NCBI RefSeq assembly: GCF_033958435.1
Contig: NC_134158.1
Location: forward strand, 4,483,837 to 4,547,836
DNA from: Carettochelys insculpta
Taxonomy: Eukaryota; Chordata; Testudines; Carettochelyidae
Direction of reading: 5' to 3'
Length of the DNA: 64,000 bases
The position numbers and the translations under genes were made by a program. Positions within the stretch are counted from its first letter, which is position 1. Every line of letters begins with the position of its first letter. A model generated the notes under the pieces. It saw nothing but the letters and a program-made list of their open reading frames with translations. It made no database searches and was not told the DNA's origin. Below, in pieces: positions 9,192 to 21,300 of this stretch.

Positions 9192-11655
9192 TCACTCACT
9201 CGTTTGCTCCAAGCTCAAGCTGAGACCCAAGAAGCTGTACGCTGTAAACCTGCTGGAAGGCCCCGCATTGACGCCAGAAAGACGGCAAACTCGGAGAAAG
9301 CTGAAAAGTTCAGAGAGACCCACCAGGAAAATCTGTGCAGCGGCCATGGGGGCGTCGATGCGACATCCAAATGGCAACATCTGAGGGATACAGTTTACAA
9401 CACGGCCTTGTCGGTGTTTGGAAGAAGAGCTAGAAACACGAACGACTGGTTCGAAGCTAACTCCGATGAGATGATTCCAGCCATTGAAAAGCAGCGCGCT
9501 GCACTCCTGGAGTACAAACGCTCACCGAGCCAGAGTACCCAGCAAGCGCTTAGAGAGGCCAGAAGAACAGTACAGCAGACAGCCAGGCGCTGTGCCAACA
9601 ACCACTGGCTCCAGCTATGCAGCAGCATCCAGACCTGTGCCGACTTTGGTAATCTCAGAGGAATGTACGAGGGTATGAGGAAGGCATTAGGACCCACCCA
9701 GAACAAGGTGGCACCTCTGAAATCCAAATCTGGTGAAGTCATCGCTGACAAAGCCAAACAGATGGAGCGCTGGGTCGAGCGCTGCTCCGAGCTGTACTCA
9801 CGCGAGAATGTTGTGGTTGACGCAGCCCTCGATGCCGTCGAGCTCCTACCAGTAATGGACGAACTGGATCAAGAACCGACTGTGGATGAACTGAAGAGAG
9901 CCATCGACAGCATTGCAGCTGGAAAGGCCCCTGGTCAGGATGGTACCACCAGAGGTAATCAAGTGTGCCGCGGTCACACTCCTGGAACCCCTGCATGAGC
10001 TGCTGTGCCTGTGCTGGAAGGAGGGTGAGGTTCCACAGGATATGCCTGACGCTAACATTGTAACATTGTATAAGAACAAAGGAGACAGAAGCGACTGCAA
10101 CAACTACCATGGAATCTCCCTCCTAAGCGTCACTGGTAAACTGTTCGCTCGCGTCATCCTTGGCAGACTCCAGAAGATTGCTGAGAGGGTGTACCCCGAA
10201 TCGCAGTGCGGATTCCGTGCAGAGAGGTCTACCGTTGACATGGTCTTCTCTCTAAGGCAGCTGCAGGAGAAGTGCAGGGAGCAGAGAAAGCCACTCTACA
10301 TAGCCTTCATCGACTTGACCAAGGCTTTTGACTTGGTCAGCAAGGATGGTCTGTTCAAACTGCTCCACAAGATAGGCTGTCCTCCACGGTTACTCAAGAT
10401 GATCCAGTTGTTCCACGAAAACATGAGGAACCATCCAATATGACGGCGCATTATCGGATGCTTTCAGAATCAGGAGCGGCGTCAAACAAGGATGCGTGCT
10501 TGTTCCGACATTGTTCGGGATCTTCTTCGCACTCCTCCTGAAGCATGCCTTTGGATCTTCAACAGAGGGCATCTTGCTGCACACAAGATCTGATGGGAAA
10601 CTGTTTAACCTTGCAAGGCTGAGAGCTAAGACTAAGGTGCGAGAAGTCCTCATCAGAGACATGCTGTTCGCAGACAATGCTGCTGTAGTGTCTCACACAG
10701 AAGACCAGCTTCAAAAACTGCTGGATCGGTTCTCCAAAGCGTGCAAGGACTTTGGGCTTACCATCAGCCTAAAGAAGACAAATGTACTTGGTCAAGATGT
10801 TGCTGAATCCCCATCAATCAGCATTGACAACTATACATTAGAGGTTGTCCATGAGTTCGTTTACCTCGGGTCCACCATCACTGACACCCTGTCGTTGGAC
10901 ACTGAGCGAAATAGGAGGATCGGAAAAGCGGCCACAACTCTGTCCAGACTCAGCAAGAGAGTGTGGAATAACAACAAGCTGTACACTCACACCAAAATGC
11001 AAGTCTACAGAGCCTGCATCCTCAGTACCCTCCTTTATGGCAGCGAGACTTGGACCCTGTATGCCCGCCAGGAAAAGAGGCTGAACGTCTTCCACTTGCA
11101 CTGCCTCAGGCGCATCCTTGGAATATCATGGAAGGACAGAGTTACCAACACAGCCGTCCTCGAGCAAGCTGGAATCCCAACCATGCACACCCTCCTCAGG
11201 CAGCGTCGGCTCCGCTGGCTTGGCCACGTCCACAGGATGAACGATGGAAGGATTCCAAAAGTCATCCTGTATGGTGAGCTAGCCTCTGGCAAAAGACCCC
11301 CTGGACGCCCCCAGTTGTGTTACAAAGATGTCTGCAAGAGAGACCTCAGAGAGGTAGACATCGAGCTGGACAACTGGGAAGAACTAGCAGATGACCGCAA
11401 CAGATGGGGGCAGGGGTTACACAAGGGCCTTCAGAAGGGTGAGCTGAAGATCAGACAGCTAGCAGAGGAGAAGCGAGCGCACAGAAAGCACAATAAGGAC
11501 TTGCCAGACACCCACTTTGCAGCAAGGACTGTCACTCTCATGTGGGTCTTTATAGTCACAATAGACGCTGTAAATGAAGTCTTCAATTGAAACTTTAAAG
11601 GGCGCGATCCATAGTCTGTGCAGACTGAAGGATGCCTACTACTACTACTACTACT
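9192..11655 (+). mobile_element. Non-LTR retrotransposon (RTE-like LINE), 5'-truncated
   Basis: A 2.46-kb insertion inside the PNMA-like element, flanked by direct repeats of ~50-60 bp. It carries a reverse transcriptase but no upstream apurinic endonuclease, so it is 5'-truncated. The 3' end is a TAC trinucleotide tail (11635-11655), a microsatellite-type tail common in RTE-like LINEs. Clade placement rests on remembered similarity of the C-terminal region and is not certain. Confidence 0.75.
9230..11590 (+). pseudogene. LINE reverse transcriptase ORF, two frameshifts
   Basis: Three successive plus-strand frames (about 9230-9945, 9913-10440, 10450-11590) make one RT. The order is an N-terminal helical region, AAGKAPGQDG, YKNKGDRSDCNNYHGISLLS, QCGFRAERSTVDM, the catalytic FIDLTKAFD motif, GVKQGC, and the second catalytic box reading FADN instead of FADD. 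The C-terminal tail has YLGSTITD, a SETWTLYARQEKRL segment, LRWLGHVHRM and GKRPPGRPQL. Frameshifts lie near 9945 and near 10440. With the D-to-N change the enzyme is dead. Confidence 0.85.
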
Positions 11656-11762
11656 ACTTGCTGGGTGCCTGTAAGGAGGTTCTCCCCCCCCGCCCACAAG
11701 CACAGAGTCTAAGATAGAAACAGCTTATTTAATGACCATAACCCACCCCAAGGTTACAGTAA
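11656..11762 (+). repeat. Right target-site duplication and remainder of PNMA-like copy 1
   Basis: Bases 11656-11706 repeat the left duplication. Bases 11707-11762 then continue the PNMA-like element (AAGATAGAAACAGCTTATTT), matching 41668 onward, before the Penelope-like 3' end begins. Confidence 0.75.
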
Positions 11763-13740
11763 CGAAGGGTCCTGTGGCACCTTATAGACTAACAGAAAAG
11801 TTTAGAGCATGAGCTTTCGTGAGTTAACTCACTTCTTCAGATGCTGGTCCTGGAAATCTGCAAGGCCAGGTAGAAATAGGCCAGAGCAAGGCTGGGGGTA
11901 ACAAGGTTAGCTCAGTCAGGCAGGCTGAGTTGTATTGTCATCAGTAGATCTGGAGGTGTGAACTCCAAGAGAGGGGAAGCTGCTTTTGTATTTAGCCAGC
12001 CATTCACAGTCTTTGTTTAATCCTGAGCTGAGGGTATTGACTTTGCAGATGAATTGTAGCTCAGCAATTTCTCTTTGGAGTCTGGTCTTGACATTTCTTT
12101 GCTTCAGGATAGCTACTTTTAAATCTGCTACTGTGTGTCCTGGGAGATTGAAGTGCTCTCCTATGGGTTTTTGTATGTTGCCATTTCTGATGTCTGATTT
12201 GTGTGCATTTATTCTTTGACGTAGAGACTGTCCAGTTTGTCCGATGTATATGGCAGAGGGGCATTGCTGGCACATGATGGCATAAACTACATTGGTAGAT
12301 GAGCAGCTGAATGAACCCACGATGGTGTGGCTGATCCGGTTAGGTCCTGTAATGATGTTGCTGGTATGTATATGTGGGCAGAGCTGGCAACGAGGTTTGT
12401 TGCATGGATGGGTCCCTGAGATAGAGTGACTGTGGTGCGGTGTATAGTTGCTGGTTAGGATTTGTTTTAGGTTGGCAGGTTGTCTGTGGGCAAGGACTGG
12501 TCTGCCTCCCAAGGCCTGTGAAAGTGGGGGATCATTGTCCAGGATGGGTTGTAGATCCCTGATGATGCGCTGTAGAGGTTTTAGCTGAGGACTATAGGTG
12601 ATGGCTAGTGGTGTTCTGTTGGTTTCTCTCTTGGGCTTGTCCTGTAGCAGGAGGCTTCGTGGCACACGTCTGGCTCTGTTGATTTGTTTTCTCACTTCCT
12701 CAGGTGGGTACTGCAGTCTCAAGAATGCTTGGTGCAGATCCTGAAGGTGTTTGTCTCTGTCGGAGGGGTTGGAACAAATGCGGTTATATCTAAGTGCTTG
12801 GCTGTAAACGATGGATCGTGTGGTGTGTCTGGGATGGAAGCTGGAGGCATGAAGGTAGGCGTAGCGGTCAGTGGGTTTACGGTACAGGGTGGTACTGATG
12901 TGTCCATTGTGTATAAGCACGGTAGTGTCAAGGAAGTGGATCTCCTATGTAGATTGGTCCAGGCTGAGCCTGATGTTGGGGTGGAAGTTGTTGAAGTCCC
13001 GGTGGAATTCCTCCAGAGTCTCCTTCCCATGGGTCCAGATGATGAAGATGTCATCAATGTAGCGTAAATAGAGCCGGGGTGTTAGTGGACGAGAGTTGAG
13101 GAAGCGTTGTTCTAGGTCAGCCATGAAAATATTGGCATATTGAGGGGCCATGCGGGTACCCATAGCTGTGCCGCTGATTTGAAGGTATATATTGTCACCG
13201 AATCTGAAATAGTTGTGTGTGAGTATAAAGTTGCAGAGCTCAGCCGCCAGATGTGCTGTAGCATCATCAGGGATACTGTTCCGGACAGCATTTATTCCAT
13301 CTTTGTGTGGGATGTTGGTATACAGAGCCTCTACATCCATGGTTGCGAGGACAGTGTTTTCTGATAGGTCACCAACGTATTGCAGCCTTCTCAGGAAGTC
13401 AGTGGTGTCGCGGAGGTAGCTGGGGGTGTTGGTGACATAGGGTCTGAGGAGAGAGTCCACATAACCAGACAGTCCTTCAGTGAGAGTGCCAATACCGGAG
13501 ATGATGGGGCGTCCAGGATTTCCAGGCTTGTGGATCTTGGGTAGTAAGTAGAATAACCCTGGACGGGGCTCTAGAGGTGTGTTGGTGTAGATCTGTTCTT
13601 GTGCTTGTGTAGGGAGTGTCCTGAGCAGACGGTGTAGCTTTTTAGTGTATTCCTTGGTGGGGTCTGAGGAAAGTAGCCTGTAAAATCTGGTATTGCAGAG
13701 TTGTCTGGAAGCCTCCTTCTGGTTGTCAGACCTGATTAAT
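11763..13740 (-). mobile_element. Penelope-like element (GIY-YIG type), minus strand
   Basis: The 3' end lies at 11763 and contains the CCTGTGGCACCTTATAGAC / AGCTTTCGTG signature. That signature recurs at 25.3, 30.2, 33.7, 36.3 and 46.1 kb. The element encodes a reverse transcriptase followed by a GIY-YIG endonuclease, the order specific to Penelope-like elements. The N-terminal ~200 residues are missing, so it is 5'-truncated. An inverted piece of the same family adjoins at 13745. Confidence 0.9.
11916..13738 (-). pseudogene. Penelope RT + GIY-YIG ORF with a single in-frame stop
   Basis: One minus-strand frame is open from ~13738 to the stop at 11916, except for a TAG at 12947-12945. RT landmarks are FYLLPKIHKPGNPGRPI, LATMDVEALYTNIPH, GTAMGTRMAPQYAN and the catalytic LRYIDDIF. 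Then comes a basic linker, a HPCNKPRCQLCPHI cysteine motif, and the GIY-YIG nuclease with VVYAIMCQQC and AIYIGQTG, plus the downstream R.N.H segment. The protein is C-terminally complete. Of the Penelope copies here this is the youngest looking. Confidence 0.85.
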
Positions 13741-13744
13741 CAAA

Positions 13745-13900
13745 GAGGCAGATAAGGGAGGAGCTACTGTCATCATGGACAGCCACACCATCGTGGGTTC
13801 ATTCAGCTGCTCATCTACCAATGTAGTTTATGCCATCATGTGCCAGCAATGCCCCTCTGCTATATACATCGGACAAACTGGACAGTCTCTACGTAAAAAT
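13745..13900 (+). mobile_element. Inverted Penelope-like fragment
   Basis: The plus strand encodes EADKGGATVIMD, from upstream of the RT, joined directly to SHTIVGSFSC...YIGQTGQSL, from the GIY-YIG domain. The whole RT is skipped. It lies head to head with the minus-strand element at 11763-13740. Confidence 0.8.
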
Positions 13901-14644
13901 TGCCCTGCACAGCAGACCCCCGACTTATGGGTCGGTTACATTCCTGAGCAACCACATGTCCAATTCTGAATAAGTCGGGACCTGGCAGGGGAGGGGTCCT
14001 ATCACCATCGGGTCCCCCAGTCCTGGCTGAACCAGGCTCCCTGCACCTGTGAGCGGTGGGGAGCCCAGACCCAGGTACAGGTACAGCAGTGCTGGTCAGT
14101 TTCCTGACTTCAGCAAGCAGAGGGGAACTGGGAGCCAAGCTGCCACCTGGTTCCCGGCTCCCCTCCACTCATGATTTCGACTCCTGTTATTGCAAGAAAC
14201 TTGTAAATAGAAACCGTGTAAATCGGGGGTCTCCTGAGTTTTCAGCTCCAGCCTCCCCCTGCTGGGCAGCTGCTGTCAATGCAGTGGAGTGGGAGCAGGC
14301 CACCTTAAAAACATCTTGTCCCTGTCGGCTTCTGCTTAGAAAGCTTCCCAAGGTCACAGGTTCCCTGACCTGGGAGGTAGCTGCCACCACCCAAGTGAGA
14401 AAGCCCACTTTAGAACCCCAGCAGACACACTTTGGATGTTTCTCTGTGGGGTAACCCCAAGTTCTGACACCTTTCTTAGGAGAGAGCTGGAAACAAATAG
14501 GAAGAAATTAAGCTGCAATCTGATAGCTGCCCTTTCAGTCTTAGGCCTGTATATACCCAGACCTGCTCTAGGATACAGGAACAGATGCAGAAAACAAAGG
14601 TGATTCAATAACAAACGAAAAGAGTTATGTGATAAAGCACACTG
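13901..14644. other. No gene recognised
   Basis: No domain or splice-consistent exon. A short CCCGACTTATGGGTCGGTTA segment near 13919 may be an unnamed repeat. Confidence 0.4.
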
Positions 14645-14852
14645 AGGGGGCGTCTACACTTGGAACTAACTTGGAAGTTAGGCACTACACCAAAGCAGCC
14701 GGCCACTTCGAAGTCCTCACTCCATTCCTGGGAATGGAGCAGTGCCCACCTTCAAAGTTTAAATTCGAAATAGGGTGTGTGGAGATGCTCAGCTTGGGTG
14801 TTTACTTCAAAGTAAGCAACTTCGAAGCTATTTTTGTAGCATGGACACAGCC
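14645..14852. mobile_element. Short nonautonomous DNA-transposon-like repeat (MITE), copy A
   Basis: About 208 bp starting GGGGGCGTCTACACTTGGAA and ending ATGGACACAGCC. The ends are imperfect inverted repeats (GGCGTCTACAC against GGCTGTGTCCAT). The body is rich in TTCGAAG palindromes. A second copy with the same order lies at 21989-22215. No transposase. A hAT-like family is a guess. Confidence 0.65.
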
Positions 14853-17480
14853 TTAATTGCTCTGGAACACCAGGCAACTAAAGAAAGGGAGAATACAGCA
14901 CAGAGAATTGTCTCCCTGGGATTCAGTTTAAAAGTTAGAGTGGGTGTCCATCACCCAGCCTGAGAAGTCCTGCACCAACCCCAAACTAAGAATAACCTGA
15001 TCGCATCTGACAAAACATTTCCTTGCTACTTACATGTCTGTCTGCCCAGATCACCTTGTGGCCTGGCTAGTTACTGAACTCCTTAAACCCTGTTCAGGCT
15101 TAAATGTCTCTCTCTCTCTCTCTCCTCTGGCCCCAGCAAAAAAGGCCTCTCGGCAGGTAACTGCTTCAAATAAAAAATCCCCCCTCTTTTCCCATTGGCT
15201 CACCTGCCTGCTTGCTAACAGGGCACCCACTCTCTGGGTTTAACCCCTCACAGGCTTTAATGATGCTCTCCCATTTGAGCAGCTGTGTATTGTGCACTGA
15301 GCAAGGAGCAAACCGAGAGATTGTGAAAGGAGAAAATCTACAGGGAGAGCGTGTGTGTGTGCGCGTGCACACGTGCTGTTTGAGAACAAAGACACAGGAC
15401 TGGTGTGTTGTGTCTTTGGAGTGGGAAGCGGTTTAGGGTGAGCAGGACTTGGTTAGACAAGAGACCAGCTCGTTAGTTAAGACTCAGCCCCAGAAAATGT
15501 TTAATTTTATTTTAGAGATAATCATTTGTTCCCAGGGTTTCTCTTTGCCACTGTGGGAATCTGGGTGCTGCATTTGATGCTCTTCCACTGCACGGCCCTA
15601 AGGACAGATCCCAGCGAAGCGGGCGTGGAGCTGACGCTCACGTGGAGTTTAGGGGGTAGAACGACTGGAAGCAGCAACTGAGTGGCCTGTGACCAGGGTT
15701 GGACACTCCAGGCGGATGCTGACCAGTGAAGGGAGCTAACTGGTGACCTGCAGCGTGAGAGCTGGGTCTGCACGGTCTAGTGCTGGGGTACACCCGGGGG
15801 GAGGCCACCTTGGGCTGCTGGGTCTCAGGCTCATCCATCTCATTAAAACTGGTGAAATCTGTTGCTGTTTTTGCATCTGTGTATTCACATTTATACACCG
15901 ATTCACAACGTGTTTAGAGGCTGCAGATGGATTTTCGTAGAGGTGCCACAGGGTCACTTTTTCATCGGAACGTAACCGAAATTGCCATCACTTTGGGGGA
16001 CATTCGGTAGGTTGGAAGGGCCCTGCTAGCTCCAGGGATGAGAAGTGGGACCCAGCGTGAAAAGTTTCCTTGTTCCTGGTCTGGGGGAGGGTGCGGGAGG
16101 CGTGGGAGGGGAAGGAGGTGCGTGTAGCTGTCAAGCTGACTCAGGGCTGGAACAGACAAGGTTTCATGCTAGGGGCGGGTGACGGCCAGGTGCCTCCCAG
16201 CCCTGACTACCTGGGGACCCCACACCGAGCAGTAACTCACTGCAGGTTTAGGCAGGTATAAATCACACCCCGAAGCCCCAGCCCAGTGAGAAGGACCGCG
16301 GGAAGGTGCTGTCCCTGCGCAGGGCAGCCGAGTCCCAGCGAACTCAGAGCTCTGCCTCAGGCCACAATCCTGCCCCGTGAGACTAAACCCAGGGTGCGTG
16401 GGAGACACAACCCAGCTCCTCCACCCCCGTCTATATCACAGCAGCTTCTTTCTGGCAGATCCCCTTGAGCTCAGTGCCACGTGTCTCAGACTGAATGCGG
16501 CCGCCTCTCATCCGCCTGCAGCTGCTCCTGGCCCCCGAGTGGGGGATTGGGAAGCTGCAGAGGGAAACAGTCACTGTCACAGTGTGTCTCTGTACCAGGG
16601 ACAGGCCCAGAGCTGATACTGTTCCTCCCCCTCCCCCTCGGGGCAGCTCGGCTCCAGTATTGTCCATTGTCTGTCACTTTCCTGCCCAGCTACAGCTGAG
16701 ACAACGGCCCAGAGGAGCGCGGGGTTAAGGGGCCGGGCCAGGGATGAACTAGACCAGGGCTCATCAAACTTTCTGAGGCAGAGGGCCGAAATGTGACCTT
16801 TTGACCTGTCCGTATGGTCGGATGCAGGTGATGCTTTTTAAAGTCACCGACCGTCCTACTCACACCAGCCTCCTTCAGAAATAAATGAAGCTGCAGAGCT
16901 TTACCGGCCAGGTGGGCCTTTGTTAACCAACAAGGTGCCAGTCACCTGAGCAGGTCACCTGTCCGTGGCCTTGTTGGGCAATATGCCATTGCCTGTCTCC
17001 TGGGTTACAGGGCCACAGCCAAACCCCTCAGCTGGGCACTGGAATCTGCTATGGGACTGTCTCTGTCACAGACTTCTTCCCAGGGCTAAGGCCCCTCTCA
17101 CAATAGGTCACCCCCGAGCCTCTCATTGTGCTCACCTAGAAATTTAAAATTTCAAATACAATCCCAGAGCCAATACTTGTTACCGGTCGAGTTACAATTG
17201 TACAAACATCTGAGCCGAATAAAGAGATTCAGGCAGTCACCAGACACCTCCCTTGGCCCCGTTGGCAGAAGATTTGGTACAAGCAGAGAAGAGCGGTTGC
17301 CATCATATTTTGCATGTTCATTTTACATTGCAGTAATGCCCCACCTCAGCACAGGGACGTGCTGGTCTGTTCCCTGTTGGGGCTGGGGGGATCCGAGTGA
17401 GCAGGGAACCAAACCCACCACTCTGCCCCCAGCAACTGATGCCAGGAAATGAAAAAGCAACAAACACATCAGAATTGTCT
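14853..17480. other. No gene recognised
   Basis: Mixed unique-looking sequence downstream of the TRIM gene. It includes a TC microsatellite at 15107-15126 and a region near 16756-16900 that may be an old repeat. No ORF has recognisable domains. Confidence 0.4.
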
Positions 17481-17487
17481 TTCCTGC

Positions 17488-17493
17488 TTTATT
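17488..17493 (-). terminator. AATAAA polyadenylation signal of the TRIM gene
   Basis: AATAAA on the minus strand, ~320 bp beyond the TRIM stop codon and the first canonical signal found downstream. It implies a ~340-nt 3' UTR. Confidence 0.5.
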
Positions 17494-17812
17494 TACTGTA
17501 AATACCTGACAGACCCCAGTGAGATCTAAGGACATAGATCGGTACAAATCGCATCCAGCTCCTGCTCCTGCACAACCCTCATTAATTACTTGTGTCCTGC
17601 CCCCGCAGTAGCCTGGCTGTTAGTTCTGCCCCTGCCCAGCCCCATATCTGCCTCTCAAGGCCCCTCTGCCAGCCCCAGGGGATCATCTCTCTCCCCCTCC
17701 TGTCCCTGGGGCTGCAGGGAGGGACGAGGAAGGGGCATCCAGGGATCACAGAGCTGGGCTAGGGAGATGGGAGTCTCCAAGGTCATAGAGACTGAGGCTA
17801 GAGAGGCTGATT

Positions 17813-18330
17813 TCAGGGACACAGTCGGAGCCGGGATCTACGGTCCCACACCCCCAGCCAGGGCTGGATTCTCCCCCCAGGGACGGAGCCCGGCGGGAAA
17901 GCAAAGATCGGGGCCTCGGTACCAGCATCGATAAATGTCACCTGCCCCCGGTCACAGTCCACACACACCCGGATCCTGCAGGGGTCCCGGCTCAGGGGCA
18001 GGGGGGTCACAGGGAAGGTGAGAGCTTGGAACTGACCATTCCACCGCCGCACAGCCCAGACCCCCCCCTCAGGGCTGAGGCTGATCCGTCCCTTCCTCTT
18101 CACAGACTCTCTGGCCACCCCCAGAGCCCAGGACCACCCATCCCCCACCTCCACCTCCCAGCAATGTCTCCCCGAGGTGAACCCCTCACAGCCCAGCACA
18201 CAGGTCTCATCGTTGAATCTCTCCGGGTTGTTGGGCAGTCGCTGCCGTGTGTCTGTCCATCTCACACTTTTCCCTCCCTCAGACAGGACGAGTTGGGGAT
18301 GAGCCGTGTCTGGATCCAGAGTCACATTGG
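17813..18330 (-). CDS. TRIM last exon: PRY-SPRY (B30.2)
   Basis: Acceptor CCCTGCAG|CCAATG. Encodes [19 protein letters not shown], the PRY start, and then the SPRY landmarks [32 protein letters not shown] and the C-terminal IQPWLGVWD. Stop at 17815-17813. Full length for the family; it probably binds the ligase's substrate. Confidence 0.93.
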
Positions 18331-21300
18331 CTGCAGGGGAGAGAGAATCAGAGCATGAGGGGCAGAGCTCAGCCCTGGGGGAGGGTTTGATGGGTCAGTG
18401 ACAGAATCGGGCCTGGCTGGAGAGTGACTCAGGGAATCTCCTTCCCCCAGGCTGTGACCGACAGCTCTGAGATCTCAGCCCAGGGCTGGGGAGAGTCACT
18501 CACAGGCAGGGCCGGGTCAGGGACAGGGTGAAAGGATCGGCTGGGCCAGGCCTGGGGCTCAGGATCTTTCCCCTCCTGCCCCCACCTCTCCCTGGGGAGG
18601 GACCAGAGACTCTGGGAGCCTCAGCAGATGGTCCAACTCAGTGACCATTGGCACAGCTCCCCTCCCCACAACACACCTTAAATCTCCCTGTGTCCCAGCT
18701 GCCCCTGGGCTGGACTTTGCTCTGGGGCCTCCCCACCGCACCCGGCCTGCTGGGAAATGTCACAGCTCAGGGAATAACAGGCCACACGCTACCAGGATAG
18801 ATCCTGCCCTGAATATCACAGCTCAGCAGCAGACGAGTCCATTAGCCTGAGGCAGGGAGGGAGGGGTTAACACTGGGGAAGGGGTTTGATGGTAGAATGA
18901 GACAGAAGCTACGAGTGTGGTGGGGAGAAGGGGGATTAGGTTTCTGTGGGGCCCTGGGTCAGAACATGGGGGCGTCCCCTTCCCACCTCCTGTCCCTCAA
19001 TTCCTCATGTTTGTAATGTTTCTCTCATGGGGTCAGGGCACAGGGCAGGTCCCAATCCACCTACCCAGCGCTCCAACTGGACACTGGGCAACTCCCTCAC
19101 CCTGACTGCGCTCCCTGGCTGGAGTGCTGGGTGAGCAGCAGGCAGAACTGGCCTGGGGCTGTAGATGCTCATTTTTCCTGGGCTCCACAGCCAGCCAGGG
19201 GCTCTGATCCCTGTCCCTGTTCTCCCAGTGGGTAATTACCCGTTGCAGAGGGAGGGGGAGTGTAGAACAGCGGCTGGTGGAAAGAGGGAGAGGGCCATGC
19301 TAGTGATGGGAGGAAAGTGATGTCCTGTGTACCAGAGACAGGCGCAGGCTGGGATCATGGTGGGTGCAGAGAGGCAAAAAGTAAGAAGCTCCCAGCTCTG
19401 CTCACAGGCGCTCCCCAGGGGTGTGTAATGGCCCCAGGAGAGCCCCTGGCTCTGATCCCGGCTCCGTCCCTCTGCTTGTGTCTGCAGCAGGGATCACCCA
19501 CAGACACAGTCCCTGCTCATCCCATCAGCGTAGGGTCACTGGAGAGCTCATGGCTTTCTTCAGAGGGGAGAATGAGAAGGGAAAAACAAGTGCCCCTGAC
19601 TGTATTCCAACTGAGCGTCCCCCCCATTTGAACAAGTTGCACAAACCTCTCCAAAAAGCAAAGCAGGTAAATAAACAGCCAATGTCTCATATCGCAACAA
19701 AATCATAAAAGTGACATTGAAAATGGAAAACTTCCACACAAATGCAAGAAGCTGCCGCAGGAGGATCTGATTTGGGACAAACATTTCTTGTCAGTGGAAG
19801 GAGAATGACACTTACCGATGCCCATATGCGGTTTGCCTAAAGATGAAAGAGACACACACACGTTAGGGGTTTCCCACTTGTAATGTTTTTATTTCCCTTT
19901 ATCCTCACCACAGCAGTTCCGACTGAGGAATTATTTCCACACACTCTCCCCTGAAGGAGCTCAGACTGGACAGGTTGTGTTTAGGGTTTTCTTGTCCAAC
20001 CCCTGCCCTCCCCTTTCCGGTAATGGAACCGGTCTGTGCCCCTCCCACCACTGCTGAACAACTGGCTCCGCAGAGGAGTTTGGGCTGAAAGCAGAGCTGG
20101 GGGAGGAGCAGAGCTACAGCTGGGGAGGGAGCTGCACTGGGGGCAGAGTGGAGCTGTGACTAGGATGGGAGCTGGGCTGGGGGCAGAGTGGGAGCAGGAA
20201 GTGCTCCCTCTGCACCCCCATGTGGGCTGGCCTTGGCCTCCTGAATATTCCTGCATGTACCCCTAGGAAGGTGGGTCCCACTGTTTGGGGGTCACTTGAG
20301 TGGAGGATTCATCAATCCTTCTGGCCTTACGCTCTGTGTCTCTATTGCTGAACTGACCATGGGTTTTTCTATTTGCTTTTGGTGGGAAATTTATCCCGTC
20401 TAGTCAATCCCCACATTTTACAAAGTTACATGAAAAACAACTCACACCTCCAAACAGAAAGGTAATAATAAAAAAGCACGTCCGCAAACACACAGAAAAG
20501 GGATTTGTTTGGAACAAGATAAATTTAATGCAAAAACCTCCCCGCAGGAGGATCTAATTTTCTTACAAAACCTTCTCAGAAGAAGGAGAATGACACTTAC
20601 TTATTTCTTCATTCAGTTTGTCTGAAATTGAAGAGAAATAAATGTTATATATAATATAGATGCACGTGTCTGTCAGGCAGTTCCCTTTTCTTATGCCTCA
20701 TTTCTCTTTATCATTATAAAAAAATGAAGACAGAGAACTCAACATCTCCTTCGGGACATTAGACAAAACCATTCATTGGTCCCTTCTGGTCTTGAGCTCT
20801 GTGATTCTATTGCTCTACCAGTTTTTCAAATTAGCTTTTGCTACAAAATAGATCAAAAGTGGTGCTTCCCCACATCTTGGTCCTGCTGGAACTGGACTCG
20901 ATGGCCTCTCAAGGTCCCTTCCAGTTCTGTGATTCTACTGTATATTTTAGAGAGTTTGTCTCTTTGTATCCTCCTAAATGGGAAGAGGTAGGACCTCCAA
21001 ATTCAGTATATGGATTCCTCTTACCAGAATTTAAAGCAATATAAGGGTTTGGTTGTGTCAGGAAAATGAGATGTGCCTGGAATGGGATTTATTCTCATAA
21101 AACCAAACAGGATCACTGAATCCAGGACAGTCCTCAAAATTAACAACCGAGTAAATGTTGAAAGAGACTGAACCAAGATGAGCCAGAAAAATTTAGGATG
21201 AACCTAGAATAGGCTTGTTTCTTAATAAATCTTCCAGAAATTTCGAAGAATGTTCTGTTTCAACACACCTAAATCAATGCTTAAGGTTTGAAAACAAAAA

